Part shown: positions 1 to 9,236 of the stretch, piece by piece
How the letters are laid out: the number at the start of each line of letters is the position of its first letter
Numbering within the stretch: the stretch's first letter is position 1
DNA from: a bacterium
GTDB lineage: Bacteria > Krumholzibacteriota > Krumholzibacteriia > LZORAL124-64-63
Assembly: GCA_018814885.1 (NCBI GenBank)
Contig: JAHIYU010000142.1
Location: 1-62,031, forward strand
Reading direction: 5' to 3'
DNA: 62,031 bases
Program-made: the position numbers and the translations under genes
Notes under the pieces: model-generated
Seen by the model: only the letters and a program-made list of their open reading frames with translations
Databases searched by the model: none
What the model was told of the DNA's origin: nothing

Positions 1-277
1 GGTCATACACAACTCTTGACCATAACTCCGCCAGGGCCAGCGTGTAGTCGATGGCGGAGTCGGTCGACATGCGCTTGATGCGATGGCCGAGCAGCACCCA
101 GACCAGCAACACCCCGATCAGGGCGTTGCAGAGGGCGATCCACAGACCGGAATGGCCGAAACCCCAGCCGATCTTGCCGGCGAAACCGATGAACAGCACA
201 GCCGAAGAATAGGCCGTCGCGCAGGTGAAGGCCGTCATCCAGGGGCCCACGTTCCCGCCGCCCAGGAAGAAGTCGCG
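1..277 (-). pseudogene. Fragment of a sodium:solute symporter (SSS family)
   Basis: Read on the minus strand, this open frame gives about 92 residues. The first two thirds look like the N-terminal part of SSS-family transporters: RDFFLGGGNVGPWMTAF, then FIGFAGKIGWGFG and a hydrophobic helix ending at GHRIKRMSTDS. The frame has no usable start codon: an in-frame TGA lies at 310-308, ten codons upstream of RDFF, so the first transmembrane helix expected before this motif is missing. After MSTDS the family pattern (a T-M-P-E-F-F type segment) is not recognisable either, and the frame runs off the window edge. It is therefore a decayed or rearranged remnant, or the gene is broken by an assembly error near the contig end. 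The homology is fairly clear; the pseudogene status is inferred. Confidence 0.55.
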
Positions 278-423
278 ACAACGCGGCCGCGCTGGCCGCC
301 CGCACCTTCACAGCGGGTAGGCTCGGCTGCGGAGGCAGATTGTCCAATATTTTCGCGGTGGGAACCCAGGGTGATAAAAGACACGCCGGGGGTCGTTTCT
401 TGATCCACCGCCACGTTGCCTTG

Positions 424-432
424 TGCTATATT
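424..432 (+). promoter_or_regulatory. Extended -10 promoter for the S1-domain gene
   Basis: TGCTATATT gives a TG-n extended -10 with hexamer TATATT (five of six to consensus), about 60 bases before the ATG at 492. No good -35 lies at the right distance, which is acceptable for extended -10 promoters. The rest of the 310-491 gap shows nothing else recognisable. Confidence 0.5.
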
Positions 433-491
433 CGCAGCGTTCGCGCGCCGCGCGTCGGCGCCTTGGCACGTATTGAACCGGGACCACGCAG

Positions 492-1592
492 ATGACCGAC
501 GACGATCTCCGCCACGACGACGGCGAGGAAACCTCCGCAGAATTCGAGAAGCTCCTGTCAGAAGAGGAACCCGCCGCCGCCGAACAGGCGCCCGAACCCC
601 GCGCCGGCGACAAGCTGACGGGTGTCATCGTGCAGATCGGCGAAACCGCATGTTTCGTCGACTACGGCGGCCGCAGCGAACTCCCCATCGCCACTGCCGA
701 CTTGCGCGACGACGAGGGGACGATCCGGCACAAGATCGGCGACACGATCACGGCCTACGTCGTCGGCAAGGGAGACGACCTGAGCCTGACCATCAAGCGA
801 CGCGCAAAGGGCAAGGACACACGCGTGATCGAGGAGGCCCTGGCCAGCGGCATGCCCTTGACCGGCACCGTCAAGGAGACCAACAAGGGCGGGTTCGTGG
901 TGCTGCTGGGCGAGCACCGCGCCTTCTGCCCCGTCTCCCAGATCGACGACAGTTTCGTCGACAAACCGGCGGCATGGGTCGGCCGCAGCCTGGACTTCCG
1001 GGTGATCGAATTCTCCGAGGGCGGACGCCGGCTCGTGGTGTCGCGCCGCGCTCTGCTGCACGAGGAAAAGGAACGCCTGGCGGTCGAGACCCGCAAGACG
1101 CTAGCGGTCGGCAACGTCTGCGACGGCAAGGTCATCCGCATCATGCCTTACGGCGCCTTCGTGGACATCGGCGGCGTCGAGGGGCTGGTGCACGTCTCGG
1201 AAATGAGCCACCAGCGCATCGCGAATCCCGGCGACATCCTGAGCGAGGGCCAGGAGATCACCGTCAAGATCATGGACATCCAGAATCTCGGGCAGGGTCG
1301 CAGCGAACGGGTCAGCCTCTCCCTGCGGGCGCTCGAGAGCGACCCCTGGGACGGTATCGAGGACAAGCTGAAGCCGGGAGAATGGTACGAAGGCGTCATC
1401 ACCGGACTCGCCGATTTCGGCGCCTTCGTGGAATTGCTGCCCGGAATCCGCGGGCTGATCCACGTCTCCGCGCTCTCCGACGAGCGGGTCTACCATCCCT
1501 CGGACGTGGTGAAGGAAGGCCAGCAGGTATCGGTCCGCATCATCGAGATCGACAAGCAGCGCAAGCGCATATCCCTGTCCATCACAGGCTAG
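492..1592 (+). CDS. S1-domain RNA-binding protein, ribosomal protein S1-like
   Basis: A 366-residue protein with an acidic N-terminal tail (about 1-36) followed by four S1/OB-fold repeats at roughly 38-103, 119-187, 205-281 and 296-366. The last two are the most canonical, with YGAFVDIGGVEGLVHVSEM and FGAFVELLPGIRGLIHVS. Ribosomal S1 of Proteobacteria has six repeats; four-repeat forms are common elsewhere and bind mRNA at the small ribosomal subunit or act as general RNA chaperones. No catalytic domain (RNase, PNPase) is attached. The ATG is preceded by GGGA at a fair distance and an extended -10 promoter. It is monocistronic and converges on the cysteine desulfurase with only 24 bases between the stops. 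It could be the genuine S1 or a paralogue; the sequence alone does not decide. Confidence 0.88.
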   Translation: MTDDDLRHDDGEETSAEFEKLLSEEEPAAAEQAPEPRAGDKLTGVIVQIGETACFVDYGGRSELPIATADLRDDEGTIRHKIGDTITAYVVGKGDDLSLTIKRRAKGKDTRVIEEALASGMPLTGTVKETNKGGFVVLLGEHRAFCPVSQIDDSFVDKPAAWVGRSLDFRVIEFSEGGRRLVVSRRALLHEEKERLAVETRKTLAVGNVCDGKVIRIMPYGAFVDIGGVEGLVHVSEMSHQRIANPGDILSEGQEITVKIMDIQNLGQGRSERVSLSLRALESDPWDGIEDKLKPGEWYEGVITGLADFGAFVELLPGIRGLIHVSALSDERVYHPSDVVKEGQQVSVRIIEIDKQRKRISLSITG

Positions 1593-1597
1593 CGCCG

Positions 1598-1613
1598 CCC
1601 CCCCGGGGGGGGG
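1598..1613. repeat. C7G9 homopolymer palindrome between convergent genes
   Basis: Seven C followed directly by nine G in the 24-base gap between two convergent stop codons. It has no loop, so it is a poor classical terminator, but in either transcript it could pair with itself in trans or form a G-quadruplex-like block. It is also a likely site of sequencing-length error. Confidence 0.6.
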
Positions 1614-1616
1614 ATC

Positions 1617-2780
1617 TCACAAGGCTCCCCCCTCCTCCCTCACCTTCCCGACGGCCGCGATGATCCGGTCCGCCGCGTATGCGACCTCTGCCGCGGTGTT
1701 GTTCCTGCCCAGACAGATGCGCAGGCTGGACGCCCTGTCGTCGGCGTCCAGGCCGATCGCCGCCAGCACCCGCGACGGCTTGCCGTCCGCACTCGAACAG
1801 GCCGAGCCCGTGGACAAGGCGAGTCCTGGCAACTCCCGCAACAACCGGACCGCCGCGACGCCGGGGAAGGTGAGGTTCAGGCTGCCCGGCAGGCGTCCTG
1901 CTGCCGCACCGTTCAGCCGCACGTCGGGCACGGCGTCCGTGATGGCGGCGAACAGGGCTTGCCCCATCCCGCGCAGCCTGGCCGCGTCGTCCTCCCGGCG
2001 CTCCCGTGCCAGCCGGCAGGCCTCGCCCAGGCCGGCGATACCGGGTACGTTGAGGGTGCCCGAACGGATGTCCCGCTCCTGGCCGCCGCCCGTGGACACA
2101 GCCCGCACCCTCACGCACGGCCCCCTGGCCCTGAGGTAGAGGGCGCCGACGCCTTTCGGCCCGTAGAACTTGTGGCCGGACAGCGAGAGCATGCCGATGT
2201 CGTCCCGGACGACGTCGAGCGGCACCTTGCCCACCGCCTGCGCCGCGTCGGTGTGGAAGATCACGCCCCTCTCCCTGCACATCGCGCCGATCTCGGCCCA
2301 GGGCTGGAGGGTGCCGAGCTCGTTCTGCGCCGCCACGACACTCACCAGCGCGGTGCCGGGCTTGACGGCGTCCGCGACATCCTCGCTGCTCATCCGGCCG
2401 TCCGGGCGGCAGTCCACCGTCACGATCTCCCAGCCCCGCGCAGCCAGTTCGGCCACCGGGCGCGCCACCGATTCGTGCTCCAGGTTGGAGGTGACGAGAC
2501 GGCCGGGGTGGTCGTGAAGGGCCGCGAGACCCTTCAGGGCCAGGTTGTTGGATTCCGTCGCGCCGGAGGTGAAGACGATCTCGCCGGGCGAGCAGCCCAG
2601 CAGCGCCGCGACCTGTTCCCGCGCACGATCGACCAGGGCGGCGGCCGCCCAGCCGAATGCGTGGGCGCTGTGCGGATTGCCGAAATGGTCGGTGAGCGCC
2701 CGGTCCATGACCTCGATCACGGCCGGATCCACCGGCGTGGTCGCATGGTGGTCGAGATAGACGGGTGTGCGCACAGTCAT
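1617..2780 (-). CDS. Cysteine desulfurase (IscS/NifS family)
   Basis: PLP enzyme of 387 residues that takes sulfur from cysteine, yielding alanine and a protein persulfide for Fe-S cluster assembly. Visible motifs: YLDHHATTPVDP at the N-terminus, TSGATESNN at 71-79, the PLP lysine K204 in SGHKFYGPKG, and the persulfide cysteine C328 in STGSACSS. The active-site loop is of the short IscS/NifS kind and the length is normal. It starts 10 bases after the nadA stop, so the two genes form an operon. In Bacillus and relatives a dedicated NifS-like enzyme next to nad genes matures the NadA cluster, and the same role is likely here. No iscU or sufBCD is in the window, so a general housekeeping function cannot be excluded. 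Confidence 0.93.
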   Translation of the reverse strand: MTVRTPVYLDHHATTPVDPAVIEVMDRALTDHFGNPHSAHAFGWAAAALVDRAREQVAALLGCSPGEIVFTSGATESNNLALKGLAALHDHPGRLVTSNLEHESVARPVAELAARGWEIVTVDCRPDGRMSSEDVADAVKPGTALVSVVAAQNELGTLQPWAEIGAMCRERGVIFHTDAAQAVGKVPLDVVRDDIGMLSLSGHKFYGPKGVGALYLRARGPCVRVRAVSTGGGQERDIRSGTLNVPGIAGLGEACRLARERREDDAARLRGMGQALFAAITDAVPDVRLNGAAAGRLPGSLNLTFPGVAAVRLLRELPGLALSTGSACSSADGKPSRVLAAIGLDADDRASSLRICLGRNNTAAEVAYAADRIIAAVGKVREEGGAL

Positions 2781-2789
2781 GACGATCGC

Positions 2790-3767
2790 TCAGCTCAGGG
2801 CGAGCATGCGCTCGATGGGCCGCAGTGCCCTCAGCCGCAAAGTCTCGTCCAGGACGATCTCGGGGCTGCGGTCGCGCATGCAGAGATAGAGCTTCTCCAG
2901 GGTGTTGAGTTTCATGTACGGGCATTCGTTGCAATTGCAGGTCTCATCGGCCCCGGGCACGGTGAAAAACTCCTTGTCGGGGTTCTCCTTGCGCATCTGG
3001 TGGATGATGCCCGGCTCGGTCAACACGATGACCTCGCGCGCGCCGGTCTCGCGCGTGAACTTCAGGATGGCGCTGGTGGAGCCGACATGGTCGGCATGCT
3101 GGAGCAGGGCTTCCGTGCATTCGGGGTGGGCCGCCACCACAGCTTCGGGATGGGCGACCTTGAGTTCCACGAGCTTGCGCTCGCTGAACTGCTCGTGCAC
3201 CTCGCAACTGCCCGGCCACAGGACCAGGTCACGTCCCAGCTTGCGGGAGACCCAGGCGCCCAGGTGGCGGTCCGGCGCGAAGACCACGGGCCGGTCGGCG
3301 GGGAGGGAGCCGACGATCTTCACCGCGTTGCTCGAAGTGCAGATGATGTCGCTCATGGCCTTGGTTTCCAGGGAGCAATTGATGTAGCTGATGACCGCGT
3401 GCCCGGGATACCGCGCCAGGAACGCGGCGAACTCGCCGGCCGGGCAGCCGTCGGCCAGGCTGCAGCCGGCCGCGAGGTCCGGCAGCAGCACCTGCTTGTC
3501 CGGGTTGAGGATCTTGGCCGTTTCGGCCATGAAGTGCACGCCGGCGAAAACGATCACCTCGGCGTCGGTCCGGGCGGCCTGCTGGCTCAGCGCGAGACTG
3601 TCCCCCACGAAATCCGCCAGATCCTGTATCTCCGATTCCTGGTAGTAGTGGGCCAGGATCACGGCGTTGAGATCGCGTCGCAGATCGTCGATCGCCTCGC
3701 ACAGATCCAAGCGGGGATCGATGCGCCCAGGGTTTTGCTCGCTCATATCCCGTTTCCCATCCGCCAT
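2790..3767 (-). CDS. nadA: Quinolinate synthase A
   Basis: Condenses iminoaspartate with dihydroxyacetone phosphate to quinolinate, the second step of de novo NAD synthesis; a [4Fe-4S] enzyme. From the chosen ATG the protein has 325 residues. It shows ILAHYYQ near the N-terminus, and the three expected cluster ligands at about C102 ([10 protein letters not shown]), C188 ([10 protein letters not shown]) and C282 (NECPYMKLN), plus the family pattern [11 protein letters not shown] chose the ATG at 3767 because GAGG sits 7 bases upstream; an ATG at 3746 is possible, and the TTG at 3818 that would extend the frame has no support. nadB and nadC are not in the window. The gene is cotranscribed with the downstream cysteine desulfurase, which probably supplies sulfur for its cluster. 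Confidence 0.95.
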   Translation of the reverse strand: MADGKRDMSEQNPGRIDPRLDLCEAIDDLRRDLNAVILAHYYQESEIQDLADFVGDSLALSQQAARTDAEVIVFAGVHFMAETAKILNPDKQVLLPDLAAGCSLADGCPAGEFAAFLARYPGHAVISYINCSLETKAMSDIICTSSNAVKIVGSLPADRPVVFAPDRHLGAWVSRKLGRDLVLWPGSCEVHEQFSERKLVELKVAHPEAVVAAHPECTEALLQHADHVGSTSAILKFTRETGAREVIVLTEPGIIHQMRKENPDKEFFTVPGADETCNCNECPYMKLNTLEKLYLCMRDRSPEIVLDETLRLRALRPIERMLALS

Positions 3768-4004
3768 TTCCGGACCTCGCCATCTTCGAACCGCCACCAG
3801 GGAATATTCGTCCAGCAATCGCGAGTCGGCAAGTCCTTATGGACATCTAATCCCCGGATGCTTAATATTCATGAGTTGCCGCGTTCGTTTGCGCTCCGCC
3901 GGCCGCGGTGCGCGCCGTGAAACGCATGCAGTCGGGATCCTGGACGCCGGGATCCGGCCCCGATTCGATCCAGCACCCCACCCTACGCGAGGGACCTTGA
4001 TACG

Positions 4005-5171
4005 ATGAATTACGGTACCAAGAACAATCACAGGTGCGATACCGCCCCCTCCGTCGGGCGGCTATGGCTGCTCCTGGTCGCCACGCTGTTCGCTGTTTCC
4101 CTGAGCGGATGCAGCGACGAGAAAGTGGGCGAAGTTCCGCAAACTCCCTTCCCGGAGCCCGATATCATCGACTGGGTCTTCTCCATCTGGGGCAGCGGCC
4201 CCGACGACGTGTTCATGGTCGGCAGACCGGGCTTCATCCTTCATTTCGACGGCGGCACCTGGACCAGAACCGACGTCGCCGCGAGCACCCTGACGACCGT
4301 CTGGGGCACGGGGCCCAGCGACGTCTATGCCTGCGGCCATGCGGGCGCCCTCTTCCATTTCGACGGCACTGCCTGGTCGCGCATGGACAGCGGCACGGAC
4401 ATGAACCTCTACGACGTCGGCGAGGGACCTTACGGCGAGATCTACACGGTGGGCCACGACGGCGTCCTGAAGAAACTCAGCGGCGGCAGCTGGGTATCGA
4501 CGCAGCGCCGGGCCTACCGCAGCTATCCCGTCGAGGGAGACCCGCCCGTGGAACAAGCCCCCGAAGATACGCTCGTCTTCCGCGATAGCATCGACTTCCT
4601 GACCGCGATCTCCGCCTATGGCATCGCGGGGAATTCCGCCATCGTGCTGATGGAGAACAACCACGAGGGTTTCGACCACGAATGGGAATGGGGACCGGTC
4701 GAGGACGATGACTTCAGCCTGATGACGTCCGCTGTCAGCAGCATCACGGTCGATGACAACTACCTGGCCACCGATACGGGCAAGATCCTGCGCCTCACCG
4801 CAACCTTCGATGGCTACCAATGGGTGCAGCCGCGCAACCAGCAGGGCACACCAAGATACCCGTCCACCTTCCCCGCCCGGGTGACCGATCTCTGGCTCGA
4901 CGAAGAGGCGGACCTGCTCTACCTGACGACATGGACCGGTCGGATCGCCACCATGCAGCAGGACGGATCCTCATCCCGGACCATCTACGCTGACTCGGGC
5001 TGGCTGTCGGCCATCTGGGGCACTGGCAGCACGAACATCTACGCCGCCGGCTACGGGGGCGTCGTGTTGCATTTTGACGGCAACACCTGGGAACCCGTGG
5101 ACGTACCTCTCCCCGACACCACCGCCAAAGAGATACCTGTCACCGATAAATTCGGACGGCCGCTACTCTAG
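4005..5171 (+). CDS. Lipoprotein with WG-type repeats
   Basis: A 388-residue exported protein. After a short polar head comes a hydrophobic stretch (about 19-35) ending in a lipobox LSGC, so C36 should be acylated and the protein anchored in a membrane. The mature part holds repeats of the form WGxGxxDVxxxGxxGxxxHFDGxxW: WGSGPDDVFMVGRPG (62-76), WGTGPSDVYACGHAG (100-114), and a third at 338 (WGTGSTNIYAAGYGG), with degenerate copies between. Such repeats usually fold as beta-propeller blades, but no enzymatic motif is visible, so the function is unknown. It lies 81 bases upstream of the secreted oligopeptidase on the same strand and could share a transcript, although a strong hairpin separates them. 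GAGGGA upstream of the ATG is a distant ribosome site. Confidence 0.8.
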   Translation: MNYGTKNNHRCDTAPSVGRLWLLLVATLFAVSLSGCSDEKVGEVPQTPFPEPDIIDWVFSIWGSGPDDVFMVGRPGFILHFDGGTWTRTDVAASTLTTVWGTGPSDVYACGHAGALFHFDGTAWSRMDSGTDMNLYDVGEGPYGEIYTVGHDGVLKKLSGGSWVSTQRRAYRSYPVEGDPPVEQAPEDTLVFRDSIDFLTAISAYGIAGNSAIVLMENNHEGFDHEWEWGPVEDDDFSLMTSAVSSITVDDNYLATDTGKILRLTATFDGYQWVQPRNQQGTPRYPSTFPARVTDLWLDEEADLLYLTTWTGRIATMQQDGSSSRTIYADSGWLSAIWGTGSTNIYAAGYGGVVLHFDGNTWEPVDVPLPDTTAKEIPVTDKFGRPLL

Positions 5172-5190
5172 GCGACCGCCAGACGATGTA

Positions 5191-5217
5191 GGCCCGACCC
5201 GCCACGCCGGTCGGGCC
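5191..5217 (+). terminator. Hairpin downstream of the lipoprotein gene
   Basis: A 9-bp perfect stem, GGCCCGACC pairing with GGTCGGGCC over a 9-base loop, 20 bases after the stop codon. There is no U tract, so it is a weak intrinsic terminator, processing site or attenuator before the peptidase gene. Confidence 0.5.
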
Positions 5218-5252
5218 CGAAAACATGACGACACTTACCAGGAGGTGACCAC

Positions 5253-7175
5253 ATGAACCGGTCGGCACGTTTGTCCGGAGCCGTGTTCTGCTTCATGCTG
5301 ACGACCCTGCTCGTGGCCGTATCAGCGCTGGCCTACGAGCCGAATCCGGCCGACGCCCGGGACCAGGTCCCCGACGCCTACAAGTGGCGTTATGACCACG
5401 TCTTCCCGTCCGTCGAGGCCTGGGAAGCCGAACTGGACGCCATGGAGGCGCTGGTCCCCCAACTCGCCGAATACGAGGGCCGCCTGGGCGAATCCGCCGA
5501 CATCCTACACGAGTCCATAACCCTGTTCGAGGAGGCCATCCTGCGCCTCTACAAGCTCTACGCCTACACGCAGCTGCGCCTCGATCCAGAACTCTCCGAC
5601 GCCGAGAACCAGATGATGCAGGGCAAGGTGGGCTTCCTCTTCCAGAACTTCGGCAGCACCACGTCCTACATGGAGCCGGAGCTGCTGGACATGCCCAAGG
5701 AGAAGATCGACGGCTTTCTGGCCTCGCGCGACGATCTGAAGATCTACCAGTACTACTTCGACGACATGTTCCGCATGAAGGCGCACAGCCTGAGCAAGGC
5801 CGAGGAGCGCATCCTTTCCATGGCAGGCCAGGTCCGCGGCGCCGCCGCGGCCGTCTCCTCCAAGCTGCGCGACATCGACATGGCCTTCCCGGAAATCGTC
5901 ACCGAGGACGGCGACATGGAACCCCTGACCCTCGCCGGTTTCGGCAAGGCCCGCTCCAGCCAGACCTATCCGGTGCGCAAGCAGGCCGCCAGGGCCTTCT
6001 TCAAGACCTTCCGCCAGTTCGAGAACACCCTGGCCGCCACCCTCGACGGCGTGGTCAAGTCTCACCTGCTGACCAAGGAACTGCGCGGCTACGATAGCTG
6101 CCTCGAGGCTTCGCTCAAGGGCGACAACATCAGCACCACCACCTACCGGATGCTGATCGACACCATCAACGCCAACCTCGGACGCACGCTGCACAAGTAC
6201 GTGGACCTGCGCCGCAAGGTCATGGGTATCGACGGCCCGCTGGAGTTCGCCAACCTCTACAACCCGATGCTCGAGGGCGTCGAGGTCGAATACACCTACG
6301 AGCAGTGCGTGGCGCTCCTGCTGGAGGGCCTCAAGCCCCTGGGCAAGACGTACCTGAAGGACCTGGCCGTAGGCCTCGATCCCGCCAACGGCTGGATCGA
6401 CGTCTACCCCAACGAGAACAAGCGCACCGGCGCCTACAGCAGCGGCATCGTGGCCAAGAAAGTGCATCCCTACGTGCTGCACAACTACGACAACACCCTG
6501 GACGCGGTCTTCACCACCGCCCACGAGTTCGGCCACGCGCTGCACACCTTCTACTCCACGGCGACGCAGCCCTTCGTGTACTCGGACTACACGACGTTCC
6601 TGGCCGAGGTCGCCTCGACCTGCAACGAGGAGATCCTGCTGAGCTACTTGCTCGCTAAGGAGAAGGATCCCGCGAAGAAGCTGATGCTGCTGAACAAGCG
6701 CCTGGAGAACATCCGCCTGACCATATTCCGGCAGACGCTCTTCGCCGAGTTCGAGCTGCGCTTCCACGAATACGCGGAGGAGGACAACACCCTGACAGCC
6801 GACTTCCTCAACGACCTCTACAAGGACCTGATCACCAAGTACTACGGGCCCAACTTCGCCATGGGCGAGAACGACGAGGTGGAATGGGCGTTCATCCCCC
6901 ACTTCAACTACAACTTCTACGTCTTCACCTACGCGACGGGCCTGACCAGCGGCATCTCCCTGGCCCGCAACATCATGGACCAGGGCCAGAAGGCTGCCGA
7001 CCGCTACATCGACGAGATGCTCAAGGGCGGCTCCTCCGCGCCTCCGCTGGAGCTGCTCAAGCGCGCCGGCGTCGACCTCGAAAAGCCCGACCCGATCCTG
7101 ACCATGCTGGACCTGTTCGAGCAGACTGTCGACGAGTTCGAAGCGCTGTGGACGAAGACGTACGGGGACAGTTAG
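5253..7175 (+). CDS. Exported oligoendopeptidase F-like peptidase (M3)
   Basis: Zinc metallopeptidase of the M3/PepF family that cleaves oligopeptides. The 640-residue protein has the catalytic HEFGH at 424-428 with the third ligand E452, 24 residues on, in FLAEVASTCNEE, exactly the M3 spacing. The C-terminal catalytic tail (YATGLTSGISLARNIM) is intact. Unlike the usual cytoplasmic PepF, it starts with a clear signal peptide: MNRSAR, a hydrophobic core at about 8-25 and an ALA-type cleavage site near residue 27. The start is fixed by AGGAGGTGACC just upstream of the ATG. Export suggests digestion of peptides in the periplasm or outside the cell, in keeping with the amino-acid catabolic genes of the window. 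A hairpin follows the gene. Confidence 0.93.
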   Translation: MNRSARLSGAVFCFMLTTLLVAVSALAYEPNPADARDQVPDAYKWRYDHVFPSVEAWEAELDAMEALVPQLAEYEGRLGESADILHESITLFEEAILRLYKLYAYTQLRLDPELSDAENQMMQGKVGFLFQNFGSTTSYMEPELLDMPKEKIDGFLASRDDLKIYQYYFDDMFRMKAHSLSKAEERILSMAGQVRGAAAAVSSKLRDIDMAFPEIVTEDGDMEPLTLAGFGKARSSQTYPVRKQAARAFFKTFRQFENTLAATLDGVVKSHLLTKELRGYDSCLEASLKGDNISTTTYRMLIDTINANLGRTLHKYVDLRRKVMGIDGPLEFANLYNPMLEGVEVEYTYEQCVALLLEGLKPLGKTYLKDLAVGLDPANGWIDVYPNENKRTGAYSSGIVAKKVHPYVLHNYDNTLDAVFTTAHEFGHALHTFYSTATQPFVYSDYTTFLAEVASTCNEEILLSYLLAKEKDPAKKLMLLNKRLENIRLTIFRQTLFAEFELRFHEYAEEDNTLTADFLNDLYKDLITKYYGPNFAMGENDEVEWAFIPHFNYNFYVFTYATGLTSGISLARNIMDQGQKAADRYIDEMLKGGSSAPPLELLKRAGVDLEKPDPILTMLDLFEQTVDEFEALWTKTYGDS

Positions 7176-7201
7176 ACCGATCGACCGGATCGTAGACACC
7201 A

Positions 7202-7229
7202 GAGGGGCTCCGCAACCGCGGAGCCCCTC
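7202..7229. terminator. Convergent hairpin between pepF-like gene and tRNA-Lys
   Basis: A perfect 12-bp stem (GAGGGGCTCCGC / GCGGAGCCCCTC) with a 4-base loop. It is symmetric, so it can end transcription from both sides: the peptidase on plus and tRNA-Lys on minus. No long U tract. Confidence 0.65.
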
Positions 7230-7240
7230 CGGTATATGTA

Positions 7241-7316
7241 TGGTGAGCCGCCGGGGACTCGAACCCCGTACCATCTGCTTAAAAGGCAGATGCTCTACCT
7301 GATGAGCTAGCGGCTC
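7241..7316 (-). tRNA. tRNA-Lys (anticodon TTT)
   Basis: 76 nt cloverleaf on the minus strand. Acceptor GAGCCGC pairs with GCGGCTC, the D-arm is GCTC/GAGC, the anticodon loop is CTTTTAA with anticodon TTT, and the T-arm is CGGGG-TTCGAGT-CCCCG. The CCA end is encoded. A near-consensus promoter lies just upstream at 7371-7399. Confidence 0.97.
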
Positions 7317-7341
7317 GGTTTGGCAGGATGCGAGACGCGAA

Positions 7342-7367
7342 ATCGTCCGACCCGGAGGCCGGACGAT
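7342..7367 (-). terminator. Hairpin after purA, at the tRNA-Lys transcript start
   Basis: ATCGTCCG pairs with CGGACGAT (8 bp) across a 10-base loop, 35 bases after the purA stop, followed on the minus strand by ATTTCG. It probably terminates purA. It also overlaps the predicted start point of the tRNA-Lys promoter. Confidence 0.5.
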
Positions 7368-7370
7368 CTC

Positions 7371-7399
7371 AAGATACCACCTGTCCCCGAAGGTGTCAA
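7371..7399 (-). promoter_or_regulatory. Sigma70-type promoter for tRNA-Lys
   Basis: On the minus strand TTGACA (7399-7394), 17-base spacer, TATCTT (7376-7371). It lies in the short gap just after the purA stop codon and points at the tRNA. Confidence 0.72.
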
Positions 7400-7401
7400 A
7401 A

Positions 7402-8697
<1,296 letters not shown>

Positions 8698-8738
8698 GTT
8701 CGACTCTCCCGTCCACACGCCCGGCGTGGTGTTCGCAC

Positions 8739-8765
8739 AAAAAAAACGAGCCTCGTCTCAGAGAC
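8739..8765 (-). terminator. U-tract terminator candidate after the small CxxCH gene
   Basis: On the minus strand a GTCTCTGAGAC / CGAGGCTCG self-complementary stretch runs into eight T (8746-8739). The stem is short and ambiguous, but the T8 run is the longest in the neighbourhood and sits between the small secreted gene and purA. Confidence 0.4.
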
Positions 8766-8798
8766 CGTCTGGATGATCGATTCGCCTGGTTGTCGGTC

Positions 8799-9218
8799 TC
8801 AGCGGTTGTTGAACATCGCCTTCAACTCACCCCAGGTTGCCTCTTCGAAGACGCTGGCCGACGAGCAGTCTCCTGCGAGGCCGGGGTTGCTGGACTCATG
8901 ATCCACGCCGTTGTCCGGATGACCGTTGCCGTCCACGTCGCCGATCTCGGCGCCGTTGGTGCAGCCGTCACCGTCGGAATCGAGGCCGGCAAGATAACTG
9001 GACCAGGTGCGGCCGCTATCGTCGAAAGCGAGGCCGAAGGCATTCAGAGCGGGGGCGCTCGCGGTCGGTGCCGCGTCCGGCTCGTGACAGTTGTCGCAGG
9101 AGAAGGGCACATGCAAGGGCAAGCGCTGCTGCCACTCTTCCGTCGCCGACGCGGACGCGACAAAGAAAAGCAACAGTGCCAAGACGCTCATTGGTCCTGC
9201 CGTTTGCCGTATACTCAT
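8799..9218 (-). CDS. Small secreted CxxCH protein with calcium-loop motif and WG-K tail
   Basis: 139 residues from the ATG at 9218, which has GGGAGG just upstream (the longer ATG at 9236 lacks one). A signal peptide (hydrophobic about 9-21, cleavage near ASASA) leads to a single CDNCH motif, which in an exported protein may bind haem c, although no second haem or axial methionine pattern is obvious. Next comes DSDGDGCTNGAEIGD followed by DVDGNG, an EF-hand-like Asp-rich calcium loop as in thrombospondin type 3 or dockerin repeats. The end EEATWGELKAMFNNR closely resembles that of the unrelated secreted protein at 51765-52439. Near-consensus promoter directly upstream. Role unknown: an electron carrier or a surface protein are both possible. 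Confidence 0.75.
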   Translation of the reverse strand: MSIRQTAGPMSVLALLLFFVASASATEEWQQRLPLHVPFSCDNCHEPDAAPTASAPALNAFGLAFDDSGRTWSSYLAGLDSDGDGCTNGAEIGDVDGNGHPDNGVDHESSNPGLAGDCSSASVFEEATWGELKAMFNNR

Positions 9219-9236
9219 ATTCCTCCCGTCTCCCAT

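Noticed and set aside
1598..1613. C7G9 as an intrinsic terminator
   Set aside because: There is no loop and no U tract; it is kept only as a repeat.
3832..3843. GTCC-TTAT-GGAC dyad upstream of nadA as an operator
   Set aside because: Only four base pairs per arm, with no promoter convincingly placed around it.
5505..7274. A 589-codon minus-strand frame opposite the PepF-like gene
   Set aside because: It is the complement of a clear M3 peptidase, with Leu/Val/Gly/Gln-biased filler and no motif; it also runs over the tRNA-Lys gene.
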